Counted from the first letter of the stretch, positions 48,587 to 59,901 are shown. The stretch: DNA of 64,000 nt from Gordionus sp. m RMFG-2023 (GCF_954871325.1 NC_088775.1:54661561-54725560), one strand, 5' to 3'. Numbers and translations are program-made. The notes: generated by a model not told the origin, from the letters alone.

Positions 48587-48689
48587 TTAGAGCATAGAAA
48601 ATTTAATTTCATTCCTCACAACATACTCACCATGCAAAGTTTTATTCGATTTCAAAGAGACCCACGAAACCTGGTGGAATGAATTGTTT

Positions 48690-49564
48690 GCTAATTTCCT
48701 AATGTAACTTTAGTCCATTTTCCTCTTACTCCTTGCCCTTCTAGATTTAAATTCCATCAAATAATAAGTCTTATTTGCTTGGACATGAAATACTTATTCA
48801 TTTTTTTAAGGCTAATGATATAAAGTTTTCTTCATATTCCCTAAAATATTTTAAATCATTAACATTAAATCCATTTTTTCCCCTCTAATTGATGTTATTT
48901 GTTATTCGGTTTTTATACACAATACTATTATATGAATTACATTGAATAAATGGTAACCTCTTTTAAATAAATATTTTAAGCTTATAGAAAATTTGTGAAC
49001 ATTATATTTTACAGTTTTCCAAACTAGATTTTTGATTTATCCATAAAACTTCTTTCATTCGCAAATCCATAGTTTGTAACTTTGGATTACATTGAGTAGG
49101 GAATTACCGTCACAACCAGCTAATTCATCTGAATATCTATTATGTGAATACCTTTAAAATTTTCCTAGTACAACCTATTCACTAACCTGTCATTGGCTGT
49201 TATAAATTGCCAAGCAAACTTATCGCACAATGCAGTTATATATTTTAGACATTATCGTTTAAATTTGAGGTATTCTTCGCAGTCTTTTTACATAATTTAT
49301 TAAAATAAAGCTTTGTTATGAAACCTAAAAAGTAGAAAGAAGCTTGTTATTTAAAAATTACAATTTAATTCATAAATTTTAAAATCTCATTATTACACAA
49401 ATTTTGCAGTTTCGAGATTAAAACTGAATTATCGATTTTGTTAGCTTGTGAATGAAAAAATGAATCAAAAATTTTGATTTTTAAAATATATTAAAAATTT
49501 ATAAATATATTGAATAAATATTAGTTATTTATTTACTATATAATGTTTAAATCGTCCTTATTTA
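48690..49564. other. RIMBP intron, no feature seen
   Basis: AT-rich sequence with no frames or repeats that I can support. Confidence 0.5.
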
Positions 49565-50122
49565 GGGCTGTGCCGATATTAAATATCGGATGGACACATG
49601 ATATTTGCCTTTTCAAAAAATATCGGATCGGACCGATATATTTTTTTTGGTTATTTTATGATTGCTTTTATAATTGTATATATTTTTTATAATAATAAAT
49701 TAATGAGAGGAACTAAAATACAATTTGTTCAAAAATTTTACACTATGCTAAAGATTTTGGCTAAAAATAAATTACCCAAGCTTATTTATTTTGCCAACAT
49801 GTCGCAGAAAAGTTTTGACTTCTATTGTCTAAATCGAGGCTTAAGCATTAATATTTTAGAATCTTGATTTAGCCCTTTTTATAAATCTGCTAAGTGGAGC
49901 TAATTGACAACACTAGACAATCGCACATAAATATTCCAAATATTTTAAATGAGATTAATAAATTTTATAGAATAAAAAAAATATACACTTAATCATTCGT
50001 GATTAGTTTTTTTTCATAATAGAAAATATTGATATTTCTATGACATTGATTCAAAGATAGATGGTATATAAAATTCAATATAAATATCGGATCGATGAAA
50101 AATTTGTGGATCGGCACAGCCC
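49565..50122 (+). mobile_element. GGGCTGTGCCGAT element, full-length copy with internal MITE
   Basis: Ends GGGCTGTGCCGATATTAA and 'GGATCGGCACAGCCC', 558 bp. The block 49738-49914 ('AAAGATTTTGGCTAAAAATA' to 'GACAACACTAG') is the hAT-type MITE, at the same relative place as in the copies at 26-28 kb. No coding region. Confidence 0.75.
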
Positions 50123-50257
50123 TATTTTTATAATATATACATTTATTTAACAATTAATATCATTTCCCCAAAAATTGTATTTAAAAAAAAGCATTTAACT
50201 ATAACTGAAACTTCACAATATGATACAAATTTACCGAGTAAGGTTTTTAAATTAAGG

Positions 50258-50755
50258 CTATTATATATTTAAATACTTAAATAATTTATATTTAAAGTTC
50301 AGTTAAACTATTATATATTTAAATATTTAAATAATTTATATTTAAAGTTCAGTTAAACTATTATATATTTAAATACTTAAATAATTTATATTTAAAGTTC
50401 AGTTAAACTATTATATATTTATACTTAAATAATTTATATTTAATGTATAGTGAAATTTATTTGTATATCTCAAGGCAACAAAATATATATATAAATTAAT
50501 ATATATTTTCGTTTTGTGATGACTTGTTTTTCTTTTATGATAGATACTTGTTTTGTTTTCTTTTTTTTTGATATATAAAAAATATATTGTAAATTACTTG
50601 AATAAAAAATCGTTCCAAATTTAATCTTCAAGATTATAATTTCATATTGTGAATTCCTCCGTAACTTATTCAATACAATCTCACTTTTTATTCTATTCTT
50701 TATTACCATCATATCGATTATGGTGGAGGATAGGGGCACCAACTTATTGGAGAGA
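50258..50755. repeat. 50-bp tandem repeat plus one arm of a hairpin element
   Basis: Four copies of a ~50-bp unit ('TTATATATTTAAATACTTAA...AAAGTTCAGTTAAAC') lead into ~300 bp that recur at 51865-52140. This is a half copy of the hairpin element at 51766. Small open frames here are by-products of AT-rich sequence. Confidence 0.7.
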
Positions 50756-51765
50756 CGTGTTAAAGAGACTGGTTATATCCTTTCGTGTTAGGTATGGGTC
50801 TGAAGATGTAGAGACCGTTGTTTAAAGAATGATTTAATTTAATCGTTATAAAAAAAAATTTTTTTACATTCTCATAATTGCTAAAGATTTTGTAAGCACC
50901 TTTTTTGTTTTACAATTAAAACATCCTTAAATTTTTTTTTCAACTTGTAAATTTAATTTTTTTTGTTTAATAACAAGGATTAGTATTTAAAGTAATACAA
51001 TTTCTGGAATGTGGTTATATGATAATTAAATTAAAACCGATATTGGTTATTATTATTATATTATTCCAATTTATATAGTGTAAGTTATACCTTTCTTACA
51101 GTTCTAAGTCAAGGGTATAACTACGAAAAAAAACTATGCTATTTTTAGGTTGACCCCTCTCCATTAACCATATATAGTGTAACTTATTTATAATTACGAA
51201 AAAGAACTATTATGGATAACTACTAGCACAATTATAGTGTAAATTATACCTTTCTTATATATGTCGAAGTCAAGGGTATAATTACAAAAAAAAACTATAT
51301 TGTATTGCTAGTTTGTCCCCTCCCCATTCCCCTCCCAATTTATTTGATTTGTTGGTATACTAATCATTGTTATTTAACTTTTTCTTCCAAATATTTTCAT
51401 ATAAATTTTTGATAATATATGTATCATACATACCCCGTGTTAATTATATTCCAATAAAAAAAGAGGAAATAATGACAATTATTCCCCCTTCCCAATTGTA
51501 GTTCCTACTATCACCATATATATATATATATATTATTGTTTATATAATTCCTTGTTAATCTTAATGTAAGTATTGGGTATTATGATAATAATGAAACCAT
51601 TATTGTAACATTAAATATTAACCCTATTACTCATTTAACATTATAAGAGTTACCTCTCGCATGCCTAACGATCTCTTTCCTTCCCCATTTTTTTGTACAA
51701 TGTTGTGTTTTCAAGATTTAAAATTTTTTTTTTATATATATATTTTTTTTTTGGAGGGAGTGCAT
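50756..51765. other. RIMBP intron, short direct duplications
   Basis: 'TATAGTGTAA(G/A)TTATACC' with 'AAGTCAAGGGTATAA' occurs at ~51075-51140 and ~51232-51300, a ~157-bp-spaced duplication. Two C-rich patches (51145, 51315). No gene seen. Confidence 0.5.
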
Positions 51766-52435
51766 GTTGCATGTGCGCTATTATATATTTAAATACTTAA
51801 ATAATTTATATTTAAAGTTCAGTTAAACTATTATATATTTAAATACTTAAATAATTTATATTTAATGTTCAGTGAAATTTATTTGTATATCTCAAGGCAA
51901 CAAAATATATATAAATTAATATATATTTTCATTTTGTGATGACTTGTTTTTCTTTTATGATAGATACTTGTTTTGTTTTCTTTTTTTTGATACATAAAAA
52001 ATATATTGTAAAATACTTGAATAAAAAATCGTTCCAAATTTAATCTTCAAGACTATAATTTCATATTGTGAATTCCTCCGTAACTTATTCAATACAATCT
52101 CACTTTTTATTCTATTCTTTATTACCACCATATCGATTATTGGTGGGGGTGGTGGTAATAACAAATAGAATAAAATGTGTGATTGTATTGAATAAGTTAC
52201 GGAGGAATTCAAAAAATTAAATTATAGTTTTGAAGATTAAATTTGGAACGATTTTTATTCAAGTAATTTACAATATATTTTTATATATTCAAAAAGCAAA
52301 AACAAGTGATCACAAAATGAAAATATATATATGTTTTTATATATATTTTGTTGCCTTGAGATATACAAATAAATTTCACTGAACTTTAAATATAAATTAT
52401 TTAAGTATTTAAATATATAATAGCGCGCATGCAAC
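51766..52435. mobile_element. Hairpin (foldback) element, ~300-bp arms
   Basis: Ends GTTGCATGTGCGCTATTAT and 'ATAATAGCGCGCATGCAAC'. The two arms meet near 52140 at 'CCACCATATCGATTATTGG'. The left arm has one extra 50-bp tandem unit. Nearly the whole element is self-complementary, with no coding sequence; it could form one long RNA hairpin if transcribed with the RIMBP intron. Confidence 0.8.
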
Positions 52436-52789
52436 ACGTTTTATCTAAAAAAAATAATGCCGATAATTGTAAACGCATAGAGAATATTATTATTTTCTTT
52501 GTGAATTGAATTATATTTAATTTTATAACATTTATTTTAATTCTTTGATATATTAAATATTCATAATTTAATTTAACAGATTAACAGTATCGAATTTATA
52601 ATACATTCTATTTATGGAAATTTCTAGTATTATTTCAACCTCATCACTTATTACTTACTGTTTAACTTTTAACAGATTTTCCCGATCTGACCGAACTCGA
52701 ACAACTGATCTTTTGTCTTTGACACAGACCTTAGTAGAAAATTCTTATTTTCTCCCTTTTCTATGAAAATTAAATTTGAAGTCTTATAG
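52436..52789. other. RIMBP intron, no feature seen
   Basis: AT-rich; one GC-word patch at 52675-52735. Confidence 0.45.
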
Positions 52790-53225
52790 AGTGGGTCGGA
52801 AATAAAAAACCGTTTGTTCGGGAAAAGGTACAAAAATTTTTCTTTCTTTTTTTAAATTACTACTACAATCCTTATGGAAAATATTATTTCCAATTTTATT
52901 ATGAATTTTTCAATATCACAATCATCTTAAATATAATTTATCAAATATTTTGTTAAAAATTTTTCATAATCAGAATCAATTATAACTTTCTCATTTTGTT
53001 AAATGGAGTTTAGTTTTAATAAAATAGAGGTGTAAAAAACAAAAAATTTTTTTTTTTTAAAAATAACACAATTTAACAAAACTAGCAAATTATAAATTGA
53101 TTTATGTAATGAAAAATTAGCAATAAAATGTTGGTAGTTATTCTCTATAAGGATTGTAGTATTAATTTAAAACAGAAAAAAATCACCGCTTGTTTCTTTC
53201 CTAAAAAACGGACTTTTATCCTAAA
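52790..53225. repeat. Inverted-repeat element, ~430 bp
   Basis: 'TACTACAATCCTTATGG' (near 52860) and 'CTATAAGGATTGTAGTATTA' (near 53138) are inverted, and the outer parts ('AAAACCGTTTGTTCGGG', 'CGCTTGTTTC...AAAACGGAC') pair loosely. Probably a decayed MITE; no target duplication seen. Confidence 0.5.
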
Positions 53226-53639
53226 TAAATCAACTTTTATTATGAAAATGAATTTTTAAATTTAATATGAGTGTTTCATTAAGTTTTTGACTGTTCTGTT
53301 TTTTGGCGTTTTTTTTATATTTAAACATTTTTGTTTTATATTCTTTTTTTCTATAGGCTATTATTTTTCTGGGAAAATGAATTAAAATGAGCAATATTTT
53401 TTTTTATTAACAAAAAATTAATGTTTTAAGTAGTATTTATAAAATTTTGGGCAAGAAATTTATCGATGGTACAGTATTTATTCAAAATTTTTTCAGGCCA
53501 GTATTTATAAAATATTGAATAATAGAAAATAAAACAATGTTCCCTTAAATAAAAAATATTCAGTCACTTTTTATTAAAAAGTTATAATATTATAAATTAA
53601 ATCATCATTTTAAATTTTTTGTGTATTTGATATCTATTA

Positions 53640-53790
53640 ATTTTCAACATTGATGGTGCCGCAAATGCCTGAGTAAATTGCAAATGTTGCAGTTGCAGGT
53701 TACGAACGCTCATATCAACTAATAACTTAGCTAATAGGCTATGTAAAGAATGTATACCTGCAACATTTGCAGTTTACCTGTCATTTGGAC
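53640..53790. repeat. Small palindrome, CAAATGTTGCAG arms
   Basis: 'GCAAATGTTGCAGTTGCAGG' near 53686 is inverted in 'ACCTGCAACATTTGCAGT' near 53757; loop ~50 bp. MITE-like. Confidence 0.6.
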
Positions 53791-54059
53791 CTCCATCAAA
53801 CGCATATTGAAATTTATGAGATATTAAACATTTATATATAAAATTAAAAATGAGGATTTCTTTTATAATATTACTAGCTAATAACCCGTCAAGAATGACA
53901 GGGAATAACACATTTCTTCTTTATTTGATGATGGGTAAATCATATGCCCTTTATTTGATTATGGATGTCAGAAATCAAATTATCTTATATGAGGTTTGAA
54001 TAATAAATTAATCTTTATTCCTTTATTTTGATGAAAGGTTATTTTGAGATATTCTATTA

Positions 54060-54375
54060 TTTTTTTATATGTTAGTGAAGTATATATTTAGTACCTCATT
54101 ATGCAAATATAAATCATATTTGTATATTTTCAATATACCTATATTACATTATTTCTAATAAAATTGTCTTTAAGTGCCCAATTAAAAATATTTTCTACAT
54201 TTTTATTTGTAATTTGTGGCCTAAAAAAATTAATCCTGCTAGCTGAGAGGTTTGTATACTTTCTCAAAAAATTATATTTATGTGCCCAATAAAAAATATT
54301 TTAGGCTTCATTTTTATACATTTGTATTTGCAATTTAAGACCTAAAAATTGTAATCTTTCTAGATGAGGCTTTTG
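54060..54375. repeat. Two diverged direct copies of ~120 bp
   Basis: 'GTGCCCAATTAAAAATATTT' (54175) and 'GTGCCCAATAAAAAATATTT' (54282) each lead into 'TTTGTATTTGCAATTTAAGA'-like sequence and an 'AATCYTKCTAG' word. Confidence 0.6.
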
Positions 54376-54439
54376 TATTTGTATAATGAACATACTAAAC
54401 TTATATAAAAATGATAGAACATCTCAAAAAAAATAAAAA

Positions 54440-54595
54440 TAATATATTTTAAAAAGATCTGGGCCAGGCCTAAAAAAATTTTTTTTTCGCCTGAAATTTT
54501 TTTAATAAAAAACCCGGAGCGGGCCGAAAAAAATTTTTGAAAAAAAAATCCAAGCCCGGCTGGGCCGTGCTAATGATACCTCTGCAGGTTGATAT
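54440..54595. repeat. End of a hAT-like element related to 35377
   Basis: GC words (GGGCCAGGCC, CCCGGAGCGGGCC, GCCCGGCTGGGCC) between T/A runs, ending 'GATACCTCTGCAGGTTG', the inverse of the 35377 MITE start. Confidence 0.5.
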
Positions 54596-54784
54596 AACTA
54601 AATAGTGAATTTCTTACCTAAGAATATTTGATATTGTGACTCATAAAATTTTTAAACTTTTAAGGGTCATTGGTAGGTTTGATGAATTTAATTATTATTT
54701 CAGCCATATGTAATGAAAGTATATATATTATAAATTGAAGCCTTATTTTCTTTAAAAAATTTATAGATTAATTAAATTCAAAAT

Positions 54785-54945
54785 GGTAATGGCAAAATTT
54801 AATTGAGTTGGACTAATATTATAATCAAAATGTTAGATATGATTATCATGATCTCGGGTTCGATACTGGTAGATGGCAAAAAATTAACATTAGTCTATAT
54901 AGTCTCCTTGAATTTATACAAAAAAAGTGATGTTTTGATTATGGA
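54785..54945 (+). mobile_element. tRNA-derived SINE, diverged copy
   Basis: 'CTCGGGTTCGATACTGG' resembles a tRNA T-arm, followed by 'AAAAAATTAACATTAG' and 'TATATAGTCTCCTTGAATTT', the body words of the SINE at 34345-34546. The D-arm is not readable. Confidence 0.5.
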
Positions 54946-54989
54946 GATTATTATTAGATAACTTTTTATGTCCTAAATATATAATGAAC

Positions 54990-55600
54990 CTTTGAGCAAG
55001 CTTCACATGGACACGGTTTATTCAAAATGGTTACTATTTAATTATAGTTGATAGCCAATCGAAATGGATGGAGGTAAAAGTAGTAATTGAAAAGTTATAA
55101 TATTCGTAGCTCAAGATTTGGAAAATCCAAAACATATGTGCAGGAGCCCAGTGCAGAACCAATTAATTGCTAGCATTTTATAAGAAGGGGAATAAAGCAG
55201 ACATTCACGTCGCTTTACCACCTAACTGCTAACGGCCAGATATAGGTAGGACGCACAATGAAAACGGCAATAAAATTTAATTGAACCAAGATAGGCTTGT
55301 ATCAATTTTTGGTAAATTACAGCCAGACACCCAACAACTGGAGCAAGACCAGGTAAAATGATGTTCAAACTCAAAATGAAATTAATTATGGCTGAGTAAA
55401 CTAGCCATTACAATAAAAAGCGAGATAGTTACTAATAGGCAGTTTAAAAAGGGTTATCTGCGTCCAAACATATGCGAATAAGTGGGAGGCAGCTAGGGTG
55501 ATTATAAAAAGAACCGGTAACCTACATGATATTTAAATAAATTAAAAGAACAAAAGGAAAAGCTGGAGAGTGGTAGAGTTAACTAGTCGAGTAGAAAAAG
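54990..55600 (+). mobile_element. Ty3/gypsy integrase-region fossil
   Basis: Plus-strand sequence recalls the integrase core of gypsy elements: GYYLIIVDSQSKWMEV near 55030-55080, an ARFGK-type stretch near 55105, and HLTANGQ near 55215-55240. No LTRs, gag or reverse transcriptase are seen nearby. It is short, broken in several places, and looks old. It is not part of the gypsy element at 39095-44645. Confidence 0.7.
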
Positions 55601-56661
55601 GAGGAAGCCTAATTATTTATAGATAACATGAAGTAAAAAAAAGGAGATATTTTGAGTTTGAGACATCAACATAATGCCAAAGGTGAAATTAATATTTTAA
55701 TAGCTGTTAATTATGGCAAAATTAAGTGAATTAAGTGTTTGAAATCTAGTATCAAAATAAATTGTATATATTTTTATAAAAGAAAAGTTAAAAATTATTT
55801 TAAAAATGTCTGGACTTATTATTCCCAGAATAAAATTTATATACTCATCATGAAAATAACTGTTTTTTATAAAACTTTAGATAAACATTACTATTACCAT
55901 TCTATATGTGTATAAAAAAATTAGAATATGATGCACGACTTCATAAGCAAAATAAATAAAAATTAGTAAAAAAATATGAAAAGTATATTTTACTATAGAT
56001 GGTAAATTTTAATTAGTCTAATATTCTTATAATGTATCTATTTGATTATTTCTATATAATAACTTCCCTACGACGTTAGGGCTCAGAAGAAATTGTACCC
56101 GGCTTTAGAACGAGCTACCTGCTGAGCCTCAAGCGGTGTATTTACTTCTTGAGTTTACACAATTTAATGTAATTTTTTGTATATATCAGAGCCCTGCAAC
56201 TATTTCTTCTCATCCAACCCTATCTGCGTTTTTCGACGGACCGACCCAATATTTTTTTATCCGGTTCAAAATTTTAATCTAGAAATAGCCATCCCGATTT
56301 TTTTTGTATTGGACTGTATGAAAAATTATAAGCATTTAAGAATAAACATTTATGGTTATTCTTGAAAATAATTTTCATAAAAACATTATGAAAAAATAAA
56401 AAAATCTATGTCCAATTCAGTCCGAAATGAATTTTTAAATTAAGGTTCGTCGACCTAATCCGAGAAAATATCTGTCTGAGTTCGGCCAAATCGGACTAGG
56501 ATTTGTTCGTGAGGTCTATAATAATTATATTATATCGATCATAGGAATATGATTCGTTCAATGTTTTATTTAACATAAATTGTACTTACTGATATACGTT
56601 TATTATCCAAATTATTTGTAATATTTACCCCGCCCCTCAAAATCACTATCACCTTTTTAAG
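55601..56661. other. End of the large RIMBP intron
   Basis: 56188-56520 shows GC words at its two edges (AGAGCCCTGCAAC; GTTCGGCCAAATCGG, GTGAGGTC) and is probably a decayed MITE. The last 60 bp lead to the acceptor 'ACCTTTTTAAG'. Confidence 0.5.
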
Positions 56662-56852
56662 TTCCTCACCCAACTTTTTTAACGGTCGATAAGAGACTTA
56701 AGAAAAGTATATTGGTGAGTTGGTGTAAGCCTAAACAACTACCTGAGAAGGCGCTTCAAGGATATCAAATCATCGTCGATGGTGTTGTTAAGTGCGTGAC
56801 AAAGCGCGACCAAAGAACGCGAGCTCTTATCGAAGATATCGATTTTTATAAA
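56662..56852 (+). CDS. RIMBP: RIM-binding protein, first FN3 domain, 5' exon
   Basis: Starts after TTTTTAAG (56661) with phase 1 and reads VPHPTFLTVDKRLKKSILVS, then WCKPKQLPEK, ALQGYQIIVDGVVKCVTK, RDQRTRALIEDIDFYK. This is the first fibronectin type III domain of RIM-binding proteins (pattern VP-x-PT-x-LTV-x-K-x-L-x-x-SIL-x-x-W...Y-x-x-x-VDGV-x-K...RTRAL-x-E-x-x-D). The exon ends at AAA|GTAAAA (56853), phase 0. Reading on into the intron gives a 45-codon AT-rich tail that is not real. The FN3 array lies between SH3-I and SH3-II/III in the protein and is thought to act as a spacer or binding surface in the active zone. The higher GC and clean frame mark a living gene. Confidence 0.87.
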
Positions 56853-57337
56853 GTAAAAAATATATATATTAATTTTGCTATTGCTAATGAATTAAAGAAA
56901 AACATGGCAATATTATTGTATTGGTATAATATAATCAGTAATCAATTAAATATGGCAAAAAGACAGTCACTGAGTAGAGGTAGGTAGAACTTGTGAGCCT
57001 AGGCGTAGCCTGGATATTTCTAGAGGGCACTAATATAGATATTTTTCCCCTATAAATTTTATTGGAGATTTAGGCCTACTTATTTTTTGGCTATATTATA
57101 TTTTTTATAAAGTAATTTTGGATTTTCATTATTTTTTTATAAAAATGCATTATTCTAAAATATTTTTATTATAATCATAATTTTAAAAATTTATTAGCTT
57201 ACTAATTTTCTTTCAAGTTCTTCTTTAGAGGGATATATTGTATACATTTTTGGAGGAAAGGGGAGGTGTAGGGGGATTTTTATAAGCCTAAAATGTAGAT
57301 TTTGTTGTATTCTTTATTTCAATTTAAATATTATTAG

Positions 57338-57416
57338 ACTCACAGGATAAGTATTATATCCGTTATACCTGTCGGCCATTCTCACGATGCCTTTTGTACG
57401 ATAACTATAGGAAGAG
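57338..57416 (+). CDS. RIMBP: RIM-binding protein, first FN3 domain, 3' exon
   Basis: Starts after TATTATTAG (57337) and reads THRISIISVIPVGHSHDAF, then CTITIGR, ending AGAG|GTAAAT with one leftover base. The join gives IDFYK-THRISIISV, matching the family's D-x-x-x-x-HRIS-x-x-SV-x-P...DA-x-CT-x-x-IG. This completes the FN3 domain. FN3-II, FN3-III and the last two SH3 domains must lie beyond; none was found between here and 64000. Confidence 0.87.
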
Positions 57417-58251
57417 GTAAATTTTAGCGAAATTTTACGTTTTTACTATAATATATTTTATTTTAATATATTTAAAGATAAGGTCCGTATCCAGTCTGGG
57501 GAAATTAGAGAGCAACCTATAAAACTTCCATTATCTCCCATCAAAAATCAAATTAAAAAATTTAACCCTAAAAAAAATATTTTCATGTCCGACTCTGATT
57601 TTTTTTTTAAATTTGGCCCTGACTGTACCGTTATTTTTAATCCAAGTCTGGATTTTTAAAATTTTGATCACTTTAAGCCTTTTACAAAATTTTATTTTGA
57701 CTCGTATTATAAATGGTTTAAGGGAAAATGGTAATAGAGCGGTAAATGAACAATACGAAAACCATTACATGATTTTTCATTATTTTTAACTGATTAATTT
57801 ATATAATTTAAATTATTTTTTTTAAGGCCCAGGTTTTGTAAAAATATAAATTTGGCTCATCCCGTTTTAAAAAATTTTTTTTTGCGCCGGTTTATATATT
57901 TTCATTTTAAAACCAGGTCCGCTTTTTAATATACAGTCACAATTACTTCTCTATTACCTATTCTGATGATTTGACCTAATTCATGCACAAAAACTGCCTC
58001 TCAAACGCAGAAATCAAGAAAAGAAAAAAATATTTCTTCCTAACTTTATTCATGTGGTCACATCTAATCTGGGTAATTCGGTCACGAAATTGTACTATAA
58101 ACTAGACAGGAAGGAATATCTACTTTATCTGAAGATACCAAGGAGTTCTTCTATCTCTGCCATAAAATCCGATTAGAGTTTTCCCCTACAATTAATCCGC
58201 TCATGGCTCCATGTATATATTAAGATTAAAAAAATTATTAATTAGTAGGGC
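57417..58251. other. RIMBP intron (downstream), no exon found
   Basis: 57480-57920 alternates GC words (TCCAGTCTGGGG, GGCCCTGACTG, GGCCCAGG) with T runs, like a decayed hAT element. 58015-58165 has a ~50-codon open frame (VTSNLGNSVTKLYYKLDRKE) resembling nothing I know. Confidence 0.4.
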
Positions 58252-58341
58252 TGTAACGATATTGAATATCTGCAGGATCGGCGCCGATATTGGACTTATA
58301 TAAAATATCGGATTAGCCAATTTTTTTAAAAATTTACAGAT
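58252..58341. repeat. End fragment of a GGGCTGTGCCGAT-type element
   Basis: 'TAGGGCTGTAACGATATTG' and 'GATCGGCGCCGATATTGG', then 'AAAATATCGGATTAGCC'. The foldback element begins just after it. Confidence 0.55.
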
Positions 58342-58359
58342 ACAGATTTTGGTTACATG

Positions 58360-58705
58360 TCAATACCGCGAAAATTTTAGCGCGAAATGTATTATCGCGA
58401 ATGCATTATCGCGAATGTCGATTACCGCGAAAAGATATTATAGCGAATGCATTATCGCGAATATAATATAGCGAATGCATTACCGCGAATGCATTATAGC
58501 GAATACATTACAGCAAATGAATTATCGCGAATGCATTATCGCGAATATATTACCTCGAATGCATTATAGCGAATGAATTATCGCGAATACATTATAGCGA
58601 ATACATTATAGCGAATACATTATAGCGAATGCATTATAGCGAATGCATTATAGCGAATGAATTATCGCGAATGCATTATAGCGAATGCATTATCATATCG
58701 CGAAT
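58360..58705 (+). repeat. 14-bp minisatellite, left inverted end
   Basis: Some 20 copies of (T/C)ATTA(T/C)(A/C)GCGAATG, alternating TAGCGAA and TCGCGAA types. Confidence 0.9.
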
Positions 58706-58957
58706 GGAGTTTCATGAAATTTACAATTTTATATTTATCGACTTTTCGACTAACTTAGTTGAATCTGAAAATTAAGTTAAAATGGGGATTGGCTCTAAAA
58801 TCATTTTTTTATTGAAATTAAGGCTAAGGCTTTTCTTTTTTTTGACTCAAAATATGTAAAAAAGATTCTAAGTAATAAAATAGATTTCTCTTTTTCATCT
58901 AATCATTTTAAATATTAAACATTAAGTTTTTTCTTTTTAATTTATTGAAAACTTGTA

Positions 58958-59901
58958 GGGGAGAACGGGGTTATGGCGAACCCTAAAGGCAAACCTTAAG
59001 AAAATTATAAGTACTTTATCATTTTTAATAAAAAATATCTCCTTTTGTTCAGCTCTATTAGTTTTATGATATGTTTAAATTTCAAAAATACATCTCTAAT
59101 AATTTTTTCAAAATATCATTTTTCCTGGATTTTTTTTGGTAACCGAGTGAACCCTACCCGGGGACAGCCATTGGTCGAGGCTATTATAAACTCTGCTTAA
59201 TTTTCCATATATAAAAGTTATATATTTTTTTATTAGGATATATTTAATGATTTAAAACATAAAAGTGATATATAAAATCATTTAAAACATTCACAATCTT
59301 TGCAAATAAAAAAACAATAAAATTGCAAAGCCATGTAACTAATAACTGACATTGAAAGCAGTCTTGCTTGTTATGCTTGATATAATTTATTTGTATACCA
59401 AACAATTATTTATCATATAATAACATTTTTTGATTTTTTTTCTTTTAGTTGGTCTCTCCTTGGCTTTTTTTGCATGTCAAATTTTTAAAAAATAGCAAAA
59501 AAATAAGGTTAGACCTAACACCATAAAAATAGCCCGAGTAGCACCACTTTGATTAAGATCATATTTTGAAGTATTTATATTATCAATTTTGTTCGGGTAA
59601 ATTGTTATTCTATAAAATAGGATTTTTTCTTTTATATAAGATGATTTTTGTGTGGTAAAATTGTATATTAATCTTTATTTTTGAAAAATAGTAAAAGTGT
59701 AAAAAGTTACGTTTGAAGGTACGAATATTATAAAGCATTATAAAAATTCTTCAAGCGGTCCGATAGAAATAAAAATTATAGCCGCATATGCAATATATAA
59801 GTATATAGTTTTGGTAAAAAATTATCTCTTAGAGTTTAATACTCTAGAAAATAAAGCCACTCTCACTATAACCCTGGGTTCATTATAACACCGGTCTCCC
59901 C
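58958..59901. mobile_element. Tc1/mariner-type MITE, TA target site
   Basis: Ends GGGGAGAACGGGGTTATGGC and, inverted, GGGGAGACCGGTGTTATAAT, each then reaching GAACCC. TA flanks both sides (58956-58957, 59902-59903). 944 bp with no open transposase frame. It sits within the foldback element. Confidence 0.75.

Larger units (their letters stand above)
38065..48685 (+). mobile_element. Long-TIR transposon, copy C, outermost layer of the nested stack
   Basis: Left arm 38065-38450 ('TTGAATGAAACTTTGCATTA', 'CTCAATTAGTTCCGGAGATA') is inverted in 46690-46842 and 48590-48685 ('TATCCCCGGAACTAATTGAG', 'CATGCAAAGTTTTATTCGAT'). Without its insertions the element would be roughly 1.4 kb. A decayed piece of the family's coding region is at 46240-46360. 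Two other elements inserted into it, each with target duplications: a hAT (38451-45980) and a Harbinger (46843-48586). Confidence 0.75.
36896..56661 (+). other. Intron of RIMBP, 19.8 kb, packed with transposons
   Basis: Bounded by GTATAG (36896) and TTTTTAAG (56661); both sides are phase 1 and the join reads ...NSDIL-VPHPTFLTVDKR. It holds the nested stack at 38065-48685, several MITEs, a SINE and a gypsy fragment. 36916-37825 has no gene; 37640-37745 carries GC words typical of hAT ends. I found no further host exon inside. Confidence 0.7.

Noticed and set aside
50470-50742. 90-codon minus-strand frame, with relatives at 51955-52212 and 52255-52437
   Set aside because: The frames come from the repeated hairpin sequence; it is present in both orientations and has no protein features.
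56853-56987. C-terminal extension of the FN3 exon to a stop at 56987
   Set aside because: The sequence turns AT-rich and loses similarity right at AAA|GTAAAA; the domain continues cleanly in the exon at 57338.
58015-58165. 50-codon frame as FN3-II exon of RIMBP
   Set aside because: It lacks the SAVISW, VYRHTITGL and other FN3 landmarks and has no splice-phase support.
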